A model generated the notes under the pieces. It did no database searches and was not told the DNA's origin. It was given only the letters and a program-made list of their open reading frames with translations. 64,000 bases of DNA, taken from Limosilactobacillus reuteri (GTDB taxonomy: Bacteria > Bacillota > Bacilli > Lactobacillales > Lactobacillaceae). The translations under genes and the position numbers were made by a program. Within the stretch, counting starts at the first letter, position 1; the number at the start of each line of letters is the position of its first letter. This document shows, piece after piece, positions 26,655-38,117 of the stretch. The DNA lies in assembly GCF_034259105.1 (NCBI RefSeq), contig NZ_CP139478.1, positions 720,001 through 784,000 of the forward strand, in the 5' to 3' direction.

Positions 26655-29450
26655 ATGCGTGTTAAAGATACGTTAAACCTTGGCCGTACTAAATTTCCAA
26701 TGCGCGGAAAGTTACCTGTAACTGAGGCACAACGGGAACAGCTATGGGAAGAAAATAAAGTTTATGAACTACGACAAAAATTAAATGAAGGAAAGCCTAC
26801 TTTTGTTTTACATGATGGGCCTCCATATGCTAACGGTAATATTCACATTGGCCACGCTATGAACAAGATTTCTAAAGATTTTATTGTGCGCTATAAGTCA
26901 ATGTCTGGCTACCGGGCACCTTATGTTCCTGGTTGGGATACTCACGGATTGCCAATTGAACACCAATTGACTAAGTCCGGTTACGACCGTAAGAAGATGA
27001 GCTTAACTGAATTCCGTGATCTTTGTCGGGAATATGCCCTTAAGCAAGTTGATAAGCAACGGACTGACTTTAAGCGGTTAGGTGTAAGTGGTGAATGGGA
27101 TCATCCATACCTTACCCTTGATAAAGAATTTGAAGCTGCTCAAATTCGGGTATTCGGTGAATTCGCTAAGAAAGGCCTATTATACCAAGCTAAGAAGCCA
27201 GTTTACTGGTCATGGTCTTCAGAATCAGCCTTAGCAGAAGCCGAAGTTGAATATCATGATGTTGTTGCCAAAACAGCCTTCTTTGTAGAGCAAATTAAAG
27301 ATGGCAAAGGCCGTTTAGATAATGATACATATTTAGTTGTATGGACGACAACACCATGGACTGTTCCTGCTTCTGAGGCAGTTGCAGTTAATCCAAAGTT
27401 TGATTACTCTGTTGTAAAGCCAGCAAATGATGACCGGAAATTTGTTGTTGCAACAGATCTGCTTGAGAAATTAGCGGAAAAACTTGGCTGGGAAGATTAT
27501 GAAGTTGTTGATCATTTAATGGGTCAAGAATTTGAAGGGATGACTACTCAACACCCATACCTTGATCGTGATCTTCTTGTTGGTTTAGCAGATTATGTTA
27601 CTGCTGATGCTGGTACTGGCCTTGTTCACACTGCTCCTGGATATGGGGATGATGATTACAACTTTGGTAAAAAGTATGACTTGCCAATTTTTGCCCCAAT
27701 CAATGATCAAGGTGTTTTAACCAAGGAAAACGGTGAAGGCTTTGAAGGGGTATTCTACCAAGATGCTGATGATGTATCTCTTCAAAAGCTAGAAGAAAAC
27801 AATGCTTTACTTCTTCAAGAGCCATTACAACACAGTTACCCATTTGATTGGCGGACAAAGCAACCAATCATCTTCCGGGCAACTGATCAATGGTTTGTAT
27901 CAATTGAAAAGATGCGTCAAAATATTTTAGATGCCTTAGAAGACGTTAAGTACCACCCAGAATGGGGAAAGGTTCGTCTTCGCAATATGATCAAAGACCG
28001 TGGTGATTGGGTAATTTCTCGTCAACGTGTTTGGGGTGTACCTCTACCAATCTTCTATGCTGAAGATGGCACACCAATCATGGAAGAAGAAACAATCAAC
28101 CATGTAGCAGAATTATTTGCTAAGTATGGTTCTAATGTTTGGTTTGAACGTAAAGCAAAAGATCTTTTGCCAGAAGGATACACTAATGAACATTCTCCTA
28201 ATGGTAAGTTCACTAAGGAAACTGACATTATGGACGTATGGTTTGATTCTGGTTCATCACACCAAGGGGTATTAGCTGAACGTGATTATTTAACATACCC
28301 AGCGGACCTTTACCTTGAAGGATCTGACCAATACCGTGGTTGGTTTAACTCTAGTTTGATTACCAGTGTTGTATGTTCAGGACATGCGCCATATAAGGAA
28401 ATCGTTTCTCAAGGGTTCACACTTGATAAGCGCGGTAACAAGATGAGTAAATCTCAAGGTAACGTTATCGATCCAAATAAGGTTGTTCAACAAATGGGTG
28501 CGGAAATTATCCGGTTATGGGTAATGAGTGCTGATACTTCAGCTGATGTTCGTGTATCGATGGGAACATTCCAACAGATTTCTGAAGCATATCGTAAGTT
28601 GAGAAATACGTTCCGCTTCTTACTTGCTAATACTAGTGACTTCAATCCTGAAGAAAATACTGTTTCTTATGAGAAATTACAATCGGTAGACAAGTACATG
28701 TTGGTTAAACTTAACCACTTCTTGAAGACAATGCGGGAAGATTTTGATAACTATGACTTTCTTGATGCTTATAAGGTATTGATCAATTTTGTAAACAATG
28801 ATCTTTCAGCTTTCTACATGAACATTGCTAAAGATGTGCTCTATATTGAGGCTGAAAATTCAGAAGTTCGGCGGTCAATGCAAACTGTCTTCTATGATAT
28901 CCTTTTGACACTTGTTAAGCTTCTTACACCAATCCTTCCTCACACTACAGAAGAAGTATGGAGCTACATGAATGAACTGGAAGATTTTGTTCAATTAACT
29001 GAAATTCCAGATCCACGGACATTCGCTGGTGAAGAAGAACTATTGAGCAAGTGGGATGACTTTATGGGAGTACGTTCACATGTTCTGAAGAGTCTTGAAG
29101 AGGCACGGAATGCTAAGCTAATCGGTAAATCACTTGAAGCTCAAGTTGATCTTTACTTAACCGATGACCAAAAGCAATTACTTGATAGTCTTAATGAAAA
29201 CATTCAATTATTGCTAGGGGTTTCTGCTCTTCATGTACATCCAGCTGATGAAGCGCCTTCTGATGCTGACCAATACAACGATGGGGTAGCAGTTAAGGTT
29301 ATAACTGCTAATGGTGAAACTTGTGCTCGTTGTCGCATGGTTAAGGAAGATGTTGGCAGTGATCCAGCATATCCTGAATTATGTGCTCGCTGTGCTGCGA
29401 TTGTTCGGGAAAACTTCCCTGAAACAGCAGAAGATGGTTTAGAAGAATAA
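26655..29450 (+). CDS. ileS: Isoleucyl-tRNA synthetase
   Basis: This class I synthetase charges tRNA(Ile). The 931-residue protein has HIGH at residues 64-67 and KMSKS at 596-600. The editing domain lies between, with [13 protein letters not shown] near 225. The C-terminal zinc site is CARC..CARC. ATG at 26655 follows GAAAGGGG; a longer reading from 26568 would start inside the T-box sequence. Bacterial IleS type by motif and length. Controlled by the upstream T-box. Confidence 0.97.
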   Translation: MRVKDTLNLGRTKFPMRGKLPVTEAQREQLWEENKVYELRQKLNEGKPTFVLHDGPPYANGNIHIGHAMNKISKDFIVRYKSMSGYRAPYVPGWDTHGLPIEHQLTKSGYDRKKMSLTEFRDLCREYALKQVDKQRTDFKRLGVSGEWDHPYLTLDKEFEAAQIRVFGEFAKKGLLYQAKKPVYWSWSSESALAEAEVEYHDVVAKTAFFVEQIKDGKGRLDNDTYLVVWTTTPWTVPASEAVAVNPKFDYSVVKPANDDRKFVVATDLLEKLAEKLGWEDYEVVDHLMGQEFEGMTTQHPYLDRDLLVGLADYVTADAGTGLVHTAPGYGDDDYNFGKKYDLPIFAPINDQGVLTKENGEGFEGVFYQDADDVSLQKLEENNALLLQEPLQHSYPFDWRTKQPIIFRATDQWFVSIEKMRQNILDALEDVKYHPEWGKVRLRNMIKDRGDWVISRQRVWGVPLPIFYAEDGTPIMEEETINHVAELFAKYGSNVWFERKAKDLLPEGYTNEHSPNGKFTKETDIMDVWFDSGSSHQGVLAERDYLTYPADLYLEGSDQYRGWFNSSLITSVVCSGHAPYKEIVSQGFTLDKRGNKMSKSQGNVIDPNKVVQQMGAEIIRLWVMSADTSADVRVSMGTFQQISEAYRKLRNTFRFLLANTSDFNPEENTVSYEKLQSVDKYMLVKLNHFLKTMREDFDNYDFLDAYKVLINFVNNDLSAFYMNIAKDVLYIEAENSEVRRSMQTVFYDILLTLVKLLTPILPHTTEEVWSYMNELEDFVQLTEIPDPRTFAGEEELLSKWDDFMGVRSHVLKSLEEARNAKLIGKSLEAQVDLYLTDDQKQLLDSLNENIQLLLGVSALHVHPADEAPSDADQYNDGVAVKVITANGETCARCRMVKEDVGSDPAYPELCARCAAIVRENFPETAEDGLEE

Positions 29451-29510
29451 TAATCTCTAAAAAAACGGGTTTTCGTTATCCGGTAAATGACAATTATTTT
29501 TAAGCGGTGT

Positions 29511-29547
29511 AAAATACCAAGTGACACTTGTTGCTTGGTATTTTATT
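29511..29547 (+). terminator. Terminator after ileS
   Basis: The inverted repeat AAAATACCAAG / CTTGGTATTTT closes the ileS transcript and ends 17 bases before csp. Confidence 0.7.
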
Positions 29548-29563
29548 ATGGAGTTGGTAAAAA

Positions 29564-29767
29564 ATGCTCAAAGGAAAAGTAAAAAGTTTTGACGAACAAA
29601 AAGGATGGGGCTTTATTACAGTTCCTCATGAAGGAGAAATTTTTGTTCATTATAGTGGAATCGAAGGAACGCGTCGTCGCATCCTTCACCCTGATGAAGA
29701 GGTCTCATTAGTAATTGTTCAAGGACAAAAGGGACCGCAAGCAGCACATGTTCGTGTTTTAAGATAA
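29564..29767 (+). CDS. csp: Cold-shock domain protein
   Basis: This 67-residue single cold-shock domain is a small beta-barrel that binds single-stranded nucleic acid. RNP1 reads KGWGFI (usually KGFGFI) and RNP2 reads IFVHYS (usually VFVHFS). These conservative swaps, together with the sequence ILHPDEEVSLVIVQG, make it a divergent member rather than a canonical CspA. nudF starts 12 bases downstream. Confidence 0.85.
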   Translation: MLKGKVKSFDEQKGWGFITVPHEGEIFVHYSGIEGTRRRILHPDEEVSLVIVQGQKGPQAAHVRVLR

Positions 29768-29779
29768 GGATGGGTTCTA

Positions 29780-30331
29780 ATGGAATTTGAAGAGCGACCA
29801 ATAAGTAGTAAAACAGTTTTTCACGGCCATTTAATCGATGTTGAAGTACAGCAAGTTATCACCCCACATGGTAATAAAACACAACGAGAAATCGTCCACC
29901 ATGCACCAGCAATTGCGATTTTGGCTTTGACGGCTGATAATAAAATGATTCTTGAAAAACAATGGCGCGCACCAATTGCGAAAACAACCCTTGAAATTCC
30001 TGCGGGGAAGCTCGACCAACGGGATGCTGATAATGCTCTTCATGCGGCTAAACGTGAATTAAATGAAGAAACAAGGTATGAAGCAACAAGTTTAAAAAAG
30101 ATTTCTTCATTTTATACTTCTGTTGGTTGTATGGATGAATACATGACTCTTTATTTGGCCACGGGATTAAAACGGGTTAGCAATGAGCTGCCGCAAGATC
30201 AAGATGAACAATTGATGTTAAAAGAAGTAACTTTACCACAAGCGCTTGAAATGATTGATCAAGGCGAAATTGAAGATGCTAAGACAATCATGGCAATCTA
30301 TTACTGGCAAGGAATGAACAACCGTGGATAA
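29780..30331 (+). CDS. nudF: ADP-ribose pyrophosphatase (Nudix hydrolase)
   Basis: This 183-residue Nudix protein probably splits ADP-ribose into AMP and ribose 5-phosphate. The Nudix helix is recognisable as PAGKLDQRDADN followed by AAKRELNEETRY (about residues 73-97). It departs from the consensus: two extra residues precede an Asp in place of the first Glu, and Arg replaces the final Gly. The core RELNEE metal site is intact. Its end overlaps the next gene by 8 bases. Confidence 0.82.
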   Translation: MEFEERPISSKTVFHGHLIDVEVQQVITPHGNKTQREIVHHAPAIAILALTADNKMILEKQWRAPIAKTTLEIPAGKLDQRDADNALHAAKRELNEETRYEATSLKKISSFYTSVGCMDEYMTLYLATGLKRVSNELPQDQDEQLMLKEVTLPQALEMIDQGEIEDAKTIMAIYYWQGMNNRG

Positions 30332-30593
30332 TAAACAACAAGATGAGCAACAATCACGTATGTCACGTAGTCAATATCGTCAACAGCAACGTCAGACTGA
30401 ACAACAACCTATTAATGAAGCAACAGAAAATACAACTGATCAACCTTATAGTCGCGAAGCAGTTGCTAGTCAACGTCATGACGAAACAGTGGCAGAAAAA
30501 ACGGCGCGCTTGAAACGTCGCTTAAATATTGCAATCATTGCTTTGATTGTAGCAATTATTATTGTTTACTTAATACTATTTTATCTTGGATAG
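30324..30593 (+). CDS. Small membrane-anchored protein, unknown function
   Basis: This 89-residue product has a hydrophilic, glutamine-rich cytoplasmic part (residues 1-60, many Q, R, E) and one C-terminal membrane segment (about 68-88). It resembles a tail-anchored protein. The GTG start overlaps nudF, suggesting translational coupling, and mtnN follows after 15 bases. I did not recognise a family. Confidence 0.65.
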   Translation: MDNKQQDEQQSRMSRSQYRQQQRQTEQQPINEATENTTDQPYSREAVASQRHDETVAEKTARLKRRLNIAIIALIVAIIIVYLILFYLG

Positions 30594-30608
30594 AAAAAGG
30601 AGAAAAAT

Positions 30609-31304
30609 ATGCGATTTGGAATTATCTGTGCAATGCCTGAAGAAATTAAAGAATTAACTGCAAAGTTATCCGATAAACAAGAAAAGAAAATTGGTGGTAA
30701 ATCCTACCTTTTCGGTAAAATCAATAATCAAGATGTTGTATTAGTAGAATCTGGAATTGGTAAAGTGGAAGCTGGGATTACTACTGAACATTTAATTACC
30801 GATTGTGGGGCAGATGTTGTAATTAATTCTGGATCAGCTGGTGGAATTGGTGAAGGGTTACATGTTGGTGATATTGTAATTTCAACTGAAACGGCCTACC
30901 ATGATGTTGATGCAACTGCATTTAATTACCGTTATGGCCAACTCCCAGGAAAAGAACCACGCTTTAAGGCTTCTGACCAATGGGGAGAAGCCTTAGAAAA
31001 AGCCGGCGAAAAGACTGGCTTAAATGTAAAACGAGGATTAATTGTTTCTGGTGATCAATTTATTGCAAGTTCAGAAGCAATTAAAGAGATTTTGAATAAT
31101 TTCCCTGATGCACTTTCTAGTGAAATGGAAGGGGCAGCGGTTGGACAAGTTGCCACTGACCACCAAATTCCATATGTGGTAGTTCGGGCAATGTCTGATA
31201 TAGGTGATGAAGATGCCGGCGTTAGTTTTGACGACTTTATTATTGATGCCGGAAAACGCTCTGCAAACATGCTTCTTCAGCTCTTTGCAGATTTAGATAA
31301 GTAA
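30609..31304 (+). CDS. mtnN: 5'-methylthioadenosine/S-adenosylhomocysteine nucleosidase
   Basis: MtnN (Pfs) removes adenine from methylthioadenosine and S-adenosylhomocysteine, recycling SAM by-products. The 231-residue protein starts with the family signature GIICAMPEEIKEL and has INSGSAGGI near residue 76, VVSGDQFIAS-like VSGDQFIAS near residue 146, SEMEGAAVGQVA near residue 173 and RAMSDIGDEDA near residue 197, with the catalytic Asp. The RBS is AAAAGGAG. It precedes the cysteine desulfurase by 19 bases. Confidence 0.95.
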   Translation: MRFGIICAMPEEIKELTAKLSDKQEKKIGGKSYLFGKINNQDVVLVESGIGKVEAGITTEHLITDCGADVVINSGSAGGIGEGLHVGDIVISTETAYHDVDATAFNYRYGQLPGKEPRFKASDQWGEALEKAGEKTGLNVKRGLIVSGDQFIASSEAIKEILNNFPDALSSEMEGAAVGQVATDHQIPYVVVRAMSDIGDEDAGVSFDDFIIDAGKRSANMLLQLFADLDK

Positions 31305-31323
31305 ATGGAAGGATGAAAAACTC

Positions 31324-32478
31324 GTGAGTGAGATTTATTTGGATAATGCAGCAACAACCCCAATGACCCCAGAAGTGATTGCGGAAGTGACTAAACAAAT
31401 GCAAGAATCATGGGGGAATGCCTCAACTGGTTACTCTTATGGGCGTCATGCCAAACTTGTAATGGAAGATAGTCGTCACATTCTTGCCCAAAGCATTAAT
31501 GCTAATGATAATGAGATTATTTTTACCAGTGGGGGGACTGAAAGTGATAATACTGCTATTATCCAAACTGCTTTTAAACGGCAGAATCTTGGTAAGCATA
31601 TTATTACAACTACCATTGAGCATGAGGCAGTCTTAAAACCCCTCTATTTTTTAGAAGAACATGGCTTTGAGGTAACCTATTTACCAGTTGATGAAAATGG
31701 TAATATCTCAATTGATGATTTTAAGGCCGCTCTTCGTGATGATACGATTTTAGTAACCATTATGATGGAAAACAATGAAGTGGGTAGTCAAATGCCTATC
31801 CATGAGATTGGGGAAATTTTGAAAGACCATCAAGCATGGTTCCATACGGATGCAGTTCAAGCATATGGACTGTTGCCAATTGATGTTAAAGCTGACCACA
31901 TTGATATGCTTTCAACATCGGCCCATAAGATTAATGGTCCAAAGATGATAGGATTTTTGTATCGTCGTGATGGCATTAGTTTTCCAAGCTTTATTAAGGG
32001 TGGAGACCAAGAAACTAAACGCCGTGCAGGGACTGAAAATGTACCTGGAATTGCTGGTTTTGCTAAAGCGGTAGAATTAAACACGCCGGAAGTAAAAGAA
32101 GAACGGCGTGAGCGTTATTATACCTTTAAGCAAAAGATCGTTAACGCGCTAAAGGAAAATAATGTTGATTTTGAAATTAATGGACAAATCAACAAAACCC
32201 ACGTGCTTAACTTATGGTTTAAAGGAATTTCAACTTATGTTATCCAGACAGATTTAGACCTTGCTGGCATCGCAGTCTCTGGTGGTTCTGCATGTACAGC
32301 GGGTAGTATTGAGCCTTCTCACGTTTTAACAGCGATGTTTAGCGCTGATAGCCCCCGAATTAGTGAATCAATTCGAATTAGTTTTGGTGGGTTAAATACG
32401 GAAGAAGATATTGATCAGTTAATTGCTACGATTGTTAAAACCGTTGAAAACCTAAAGAAAATTAATGGGGACAATTAA
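31324..32478 (+). CDS. Cysteine desulfurase (NifS/IscS-like)
   Basis: This 384-residue PLP enzyme takes sulfur from cysteine as a persulfide. The PLP lysine is in STSAHKINGPKM near residue 200, and the active-site cysteine in GGSACTAGS near residue 325. The short loop around this cysteine resembles NifS-type group I enzymes. The start is GTG at 31324 behind GGAAGGATG. No iron-sulfur scaffold gene is adjacent. The downstream DUF1831 gene and mnmA suggest it supplies sulfur for tRNA 2-thiouridine, as YrvO does for MnmA in Bacillus; this role is inferred. Confidence 0.9.
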   Translation: MSEIYLDNAATTPMTPEVIAEVTKQMQESWGNASTGYSYGRHAKLVMEDSRHILAQSINANDNEIIFTSGGTESDNTAIIQTAFKRQNLGKHIITTTIEHEAVLKPLYFLEEHGFEVTYLPVDENGNISIDDFKAALRDDTILVTIMMENNEVGSQMPIHEIGEILKDHQAWFHTDAVQAYGLLPIDVKADHIDMLSTSAHKINGPKMIGFLYRRDGISFPSFIKGGDQETKRRAGTENVPGIAGFAKAVELNTPEVKEERRERYYTFKQKIVNALKENNVDFEINGQINKTHVLNLWFKGISTYVIQTDLDLAGIAVSGGSACTAGSIEPSHVLTAMFSADSPRISESIRISFGGLNTEEDIDQLIATIVKTVENLKKINGDN

Positions 32479-32479
32479 A

Positions 32480-32818
32480 ATGGAATTTACAAAAACAGTA
32501 CAAATTTCTGGTGATAAGGATAAATACACAATTAGCCCAGAGATAAAAAAATATGCTTTGCTTGATTTAGGATTTGAACAGACTAACCGGGGAAACTTTG
32601 AATATTTAGGAAGTCTCGATACTGATAACCCATTTAAACCTGTTGCCCGTCTGCGGATTTTAATTAACAGTGATTTAGACGGTTTTAAAATGGAGACTCT
32701 TTCGGGAAATGGTTTAAGAAAGATTAATATTTTTAATCACCAACGCGCAGCTGAATTTATTCAACAATATCACTATATTTTAGATGAAATGGTTGCCCGG
32801 CAAATATTCACTAAATAA
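32480..32818 (+). CDS. DUF1831 family protein
   Basis: This 112-residue soluble protein begins MEFTKTVQISGDKDKYTISP, matching the DUF1831 family that sits beside cysteine desulfurase genes in lactobacilli. No function is established. ATG at 32480 starts right after the desulfurase stop; a longer start at 32465 would overlap it. The tight link suggests a role in sulfur transfer or tRNA thiolation. Confidence 0.75.
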   Translation: MEFTKTVQISGDKDKYTISPEIKKYALLDLGFEQTNRGNFEYLGSLDTDNPFKPVARLRILINSDLDGFKMETLSGNGLRKINIFNHQRAAEFIQQYHYILDEMVARQIFTK

Positions 32819-32922
32819 AAACTGTGCAGGGATTGAAATACTCTGGTACAATGGTTATCACTGGATGCATGCGACCTTCAATCGTAGATTATTCCAGAAT
32901 CTATACGAAATGATGGTGATAA

Positions 32923-34059
<1,137 letters not shown>

Positions 34060-34078
34060 TTCATATTTTTTAGACCTT

Positions 34079-34113
34079 AAAGAAGGCAGAGGTAATTTCG
34101 CTTTTGCCTTCTT
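34079..34113 (+). terminator. Hairpin after mnmA
   Basis: AAGAAGGCA pairs with TGCCTTCTT across a 15-base loop. The T tract is poor, so termination may be partial. Confidence 0.55.
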
Positions 34114-34196
34114 AAATATACATAAAGTAATAACTCTGTGATAAACAATTGCCGCAAACTCTGGTAAGATAGTAAGTAAAAGGGGTAACGACAGAG

Positions 34197-34853
34197 ATGA
34201 CAAAAGTTTATTTAATCCGGCACGGAAAAACGCAATGGAATTTAGAATCCCGTTATCAAGGTGCCAATGGCGATTCACCGTTATTAAAGGATAGTTATCG
34301 CGAAATTGAATTATTAGCAAGTTCTTTACAAAGGATTCCGTTTGAACACGCTTATACTAGTCCTTTAAAGCGTGCGCGCGTAACAGCTCAGGCATTATTG
34401 AACCATTTGAATCCAGAAATCCCATTAACAATTGATAGCCGGTTAAAAGAATTTAATTTAGGCAAAATGGAAGGAATGCGTTTTGAAGATGTTGCGACAA
34501 AATGGCCAGAAGTTTTAAAAAACTTTCGTCATCATCCTGATAAATATGATGAATCATTAGTAGAAGGAGAAAGTTTTCTAGAAGTAATCGCTCGTTTCCG
34601 TGCAGCAATTGAAGAGTATTGTCGCCAGTATCCTAATGGTAATATTCTCGTGATTTCCCACGGAGCTGCCTTGAATGCTGCCATTAATGCATTGATTGGA
34701 ACACCTCTTGCTCACTTGAAAGATCGTGGTGGACTAAGCAATACATCAACGACGATTCTTACTACTAATGATGGTCGTCATTTTGAACTTGAAAAGTGGA
34801 ATGATACATCTTACCTTCACAAGAGCAAGGTTGACCCGACTGATACGATTTAA
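34197..34853 (+). CDS. Histidine phosphatase family protein (phosphoglycerate mutase-like)
   Basis: This 218-residue protein of the cofactor-dependent mutase/phosphatase family opens VYLIRHGKTQWN, with the phospho-accepting His, and has SPLKRARVTAQ near residue 57 and VISHGAAL near residue 155. It is shorter than the glycolytic mutase GpmA (about 230-250) and more likely a broad phosphatase (GpmB/PhoE-like). The substrate is not predictable. It ends 12 bases before the TPR gene start. Confidence 0.85.
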   Translation: MTKVYLIRHGKTQWNLESRYQGANGDSPLLKDSYREIELLASSLQRIPFEHAYTSPLKRARVTAQALLNHLNPEIPLTIDSRLKEFNLGKMEGMRFEDVATKWPEVLKNFRHHPDKYDESLVEGESFLEVIARFRAAIEEYCRQYPNGNILVISHGAALNAAINALIGTPLAHLKDRGGLSNTSTTILTTNDGRHFELEKWNDTSYLHKSKVDPTDTI

Positions 34854-34865
34854 GAGGTGATATTA

Positions 34866-35549
34866 ATGACAGAGAAAAAAGATTTTCGTGATCCTAAGAA
34901 AAAGGAAACAGAAAAATTAGTTCATAAACTAGTTGAAGCAATTGATGAGCACCCAGATAAAGTAAAAAATTATTATGATTTAGGTTCTTTGCTAACCCGG
35001 TTAAATGACTATCAACAAGCAGAAGAACTCTTTATGAAGGCTTTGGGGATTTTTGAGGCAAAGGGCAACAAGGATGCTATGAACCTCTTAAACTACGGTC
35101 TTGGTAACCTTTACTATGAGATTGGCAAAGTTAATGAGGCAATTAAGCTTTACAATAAGATTGATGATCCTAAACTCAAAGCTGATTCTTATCTTATGTT
35201 AGCCCAAAGCTATATGAAAAAGGGACAATACAAGCAAGCAGTTGCTTATGGATTAACTGCCCTTGAATTACGTCCAGACGATCCTGAAATTAATCAGGTA
35301 ATTGGTGATTCATTATTAGCATTAGGTGAATTTAAACAGGCTAAGGCTTACTATGATGCAATTCTAAAGTATCATCCGGGCCGTGCTGATACGCAATTTA
35401 ATCGCGGAATTGTAGCAATGGTTCTTGGTGAGCCATATAAAGACTACCTTGCGCAAGCTAAGCAGTTAGATCCTAACTACTACCATAAGAGTGAGCAACG
35501 ACTTAATGATATTGAAAAAACGCTTCAGGCAACGCAAAAGAAAGATTAG
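34866..35549 (+). CDS. Tetratricopeptide repeat protein
   Basis: This 227-residue soluble protein is built of about five TPR helical pairs, for example VKNYYDLGSLLTRLNDYQQAEEL and KADSYLMLAQSYMKKGQYKQA. TPRs mediate protein contacts; no catalytic domain is seen. ATG at 34866 is preceded by AAGAGGTGAT. It is commonly found between a phosphatase gene and recD2 in lactobacilli, but its partner is unknown. Confidence 0.85.
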   Translation: MTEKKDFRDPKKKETEKLVHKLVEAIDEHPDKVKNYYDLGSLLTRLNDYQQAEELFMKALGIFEAKGNKDAMNLLNYGLGNLYYEIGKVNEAIKLYNKIDDPKLKADSYLMLAQSYMKKGQYKQAVAYGLTALELRPDDPEINQVIGDSLLALGEFKQAKAYYDAILKYHPGRADTQFNRGIVAMVLGEPYKDYLAQAKQLDPNYYHKSEQRLNDIEKTLQATQKKD

Positions 35550-35570
35550 CAACATGAAAGGATGACTTCT

Positions 35571-38048
35571 ATGGCTGAAGAAATCGACCTATTTAAGACG
35601 CCAACGGAGCCGTCTTTTTTTATTGGTCAGGTACAATCTGAGATTTTTACTAGTCCAGATTCGTTTTTTAAAGTTTTAATTGTCTCGGTTGAAGAAGCGA
35701 ATTTTGATTGGCACGAGCCGGAAATTACTGTAACCGGAAGTTTTGGTGATCTTAGTGATGATCAAACTTACCGCTTTGAGGGAAAAATTGTTGAGCATCC
35801 ACGATATGGACAACAATTTCAAGCTACTTCTTACCATGTTAACCGTCCTACAAGCAAGGATGGGTTAGTTGATTTCTTGTCTGGAAAACAATTTACCGGA
35901 ATTGGAAAAAAGACGGCTGAAAAAATTGTCGACAAGTTAGGAACGGATGCAATTAATAAAATTATTGCTGACCCTCATGTTTTAGATGAATTAAAACTCC
36001 GCAAAGCAGTTAAGGATTCATTAGTTGATAATTTACGGGCAAACCAGGGGATGGATGAGATTATTATCGGCCTAAATGATCTCGGCTTTGGCGCTAACCT
36101 TAGTAGTGCAATTTTTGACAAGTACGGGGAAGAAACTCTACATATTATTAATGAAAATCCCTATCAACTCGTCACTGAAATAGATGGAATTAGTTTTAAT
36201 CGTGCTGATCAGGTGGCACAAAAATTAGGAATTGCCACGGATGATTCACGCCGGATTGATGCAGCAATTATCCAGACGCTTGATGATTTGACAATGGAAA
36301 CCGGTGATACATTTACTACAACAAAACCTCTTCTGCAGCAAACTATCCAGTTGCTTGCCCAAGGAAGTGGTGGCCGTGTTTCTACAGATTTGATTGCCAA
36401 CCAAATTGTTGAGTTGGAGAAAAATCAAGAAATTAGTTACGCTGATGAAAAAATTTATCCAACTGCCCTTTATAACGCGGAATGGCAAATTGCTGATCAC
36501 TTGCATCGTCTTCTTACCGTTGACCAGAAAAAATTACCAGCAACGACTATTGAAAAAACAGTTACGAAGGTTGCCGAGCAATCGGGAATAACCTATGATC
36601 AAGTTCAAAAAGAGGCTATCAAAACAGCCTTAAATAGTAAAGTCATGCTTCTTACGGGCGGCCCGGGAACGGGAAAAACAACAATTATTAAGGGAATTGT
36701 AGCAAGTTATGCGAAAATTCATGATCTCTCATTAGACGTAAATGAATATAAAGAAAAGTCTTTTCCTGTTTTACTAGCTGCTCCTACAGGCCGTGCTGCT
36801 AAACGAATGAGTGAAGCTACTGATTTACCAGCAAGTACAATTCACCGCTTACTAGGGCTTAATGGCCGGGAAATGCCAACTGATATGAATGCCCGCGATT
36901 TAGAAGGCTCGTTATTGATTATTGATGAAATGTCGATGGTTGATACGCTTTTGTTTAAGACTCTTATTCAAGCCGTTCCTACTTCTATGCATGTAGTTTT
37001 AGTAGGTGATAAGGACCAATTACCATCTGTTGGTCCTGGACAAGTTTTTCATGATCTTCTTGATTTTGCAGAACTGCCAAAAGTTGAACTAACCAATATT
37101 CACCGCCAGGCTGCTGATTCAACAATCATTCCATTAGCTCATGCTATCAAAGAGGGTAAGCTACCATCAGATCTAACAAATAAAATGCCAGATCGATCAT
37201 TTATCTCATGTCATGCTAACCAAGTGCCAAGTGTGGTCCAACAAATTATTGACCTTTCTAAAAAACGAGCTTATTCCGCAAATGATATTCAAATCTTGGC
37301 ACCAATGTACCGGGGACAAGCAGGGATCGACCGGTTGAATGAACTTGCGCAACAGGCATATAATCCCCCAGCTAATGGAAAACAAGAAGTCGATTTTAGG
37401 GGACTGACTTTTCGCGTTGGAGATAAGGTCCTGCAACTCGTTAATGTTCCAGAAAAAAATATTTTTAACGGTGATATTGGACAAATTACAGCAATTGAAA
37501 GCGGTAAGACAGTCGGCAAGAAAAATGAATCAATTACTGTCGATTTTGATGGTAATGAAGTGAGTTATAGCCGAATGGAATGGAATCAATTACGGTTAGC
37601 TTATTGTATTTCGATCCATAAAGCACAGGGAAGTCAGTTTAAGATGGTTCTTTTACCGATTGTTCAGCAGTTTAGCCGAATGCTTCAACGAAATCTTTTA
37701 TATACAGCGATTACCCGTGCCGCAGAAAAGTTAGTCTTGATCGGTGAGCCGTATGCGGTTGTGACTAGTGTAAAAAATGAAGCGGTTAACCGGAAAACTT
37801 CTTTGGTTGATCGCCTCGGCAAAGTTTGGAATAAGCATGGTGAATTAAAATCAAAATTAGATCATCAAACAGATTCATTAACAAAAGAACTTTCTAGTCC
37901 TCAAACAGCTCAAAGACAACCGGAACAATTGATAAATAATGATGCTCAACAATATATCCTAACAGCTGCCCTCATTAATTCAGAGGCAATTGATCCATTA
38001 ATCGGAATGGAAAATATTAGCTTACAAAGTTTGCATCAAGCCAAATAA
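35571..38048 (+). CDS. recD2: RecD-like DNA helicase RecD2
   Basis: This 825-residue SF1B 5'-3' helicase acts in repair outside RecBCD. It has the N-terminal extension typical of RecD2, with an OB-like domain and helix-hairpin-helix repeats (FTGIGKKTAEKI near 107, then a second pair). Walker A GGPGTGKTT lies near 362 and Walker B IIDEMSMVD near 450. The motif AYCISIHKAQGSQF and the TAITRA segment follow. The RBS AAAGGA fits ATG at 35571; the ATG three codons earlier overlaps it. Confidence 0.93.
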   Translation: MAEEIDLFKTPTEPSFFIGQVQSEIFTSPDSFFKVLIVSVEEANFDWHEPEITVTGSFGDLSDDQTYRFEGKIVEHPRYGQQFQATSYHVNRPTSKDGLVDFLSGKQFTGIGKKTAEKIVDKLGTDAINKIIADPHVLDELKLRKAVKDSLVDNLRANQGMDEIIIGLNDLGFGANLSSAIFDKYGEETLHIINENPYQLVTEIDGISFNRADQVAQKLGIATDDSRRIDAAIIQTLDDLTMETGDTFTTTKPLLQQTIQLLAQGSGGRVSTDLIANQIVELEKNQEISYADEKIYPTALYNAEWQIADHLHRLLTVDQKKLPATTIEKTVTKVAEQSGITYDQVQKEAIKTALNSKVMLLTGGPGTGKTTIIKGIVASYAKIHDLSLDVNEYKEKSFPVLLAAPTGRAAKRMSEATDLPASTIHRLLGLNGREMPTDMNARDLEGSLLIIDEMSMVDTLLFKTLIQAVPTSMHVVLVGDKDQLPSVGPGQVFHDLLDFAELPKVELTNIHRQAADSTIIPLAHAIKEGKLPSDLTNKMPDRSFISCHANQVPSVVQQIIDLSKKRAYSANDIQILAPMYRGQAGIDRLNELAQQAYNPPANGKQEVDFRGLTFRVGDKVLQLVNVPEKNIFNGDIGQITAIESGKTVGKKNESITVDFDGNEVSYSRMEWNQLRLAYCISIHKAQGSQFKMVLLPIVQQFSRMLQRNLLYTAITRAAEKLVLIGEPYAVVTSVKNEAVNRKTSLVDRLGKVWNKHGELKSKLDHQTDSLTKELSSPQTAQRQPEQLINNDAQQYILTAALINSEAIDPLIGMENISLQSLHQAK

Positions 38049-38117
38049 TACTTGCTTGAACAGTAATTTGTTGTCATAATAGTTATGATTATTGTCGAAC
38101 TTTAAAGGAGTATAAAA

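Noticed and set aside
30000..30075. Unusual Nudix box (Arg for Gly, two extra residues) as evidence of an inactive or new enzyme.
   Set aside because: The REL.EE metal site is intact and related lactobacillus proteins, as far as I recall, show a similar EETR form, so it is probably a lineage variant.
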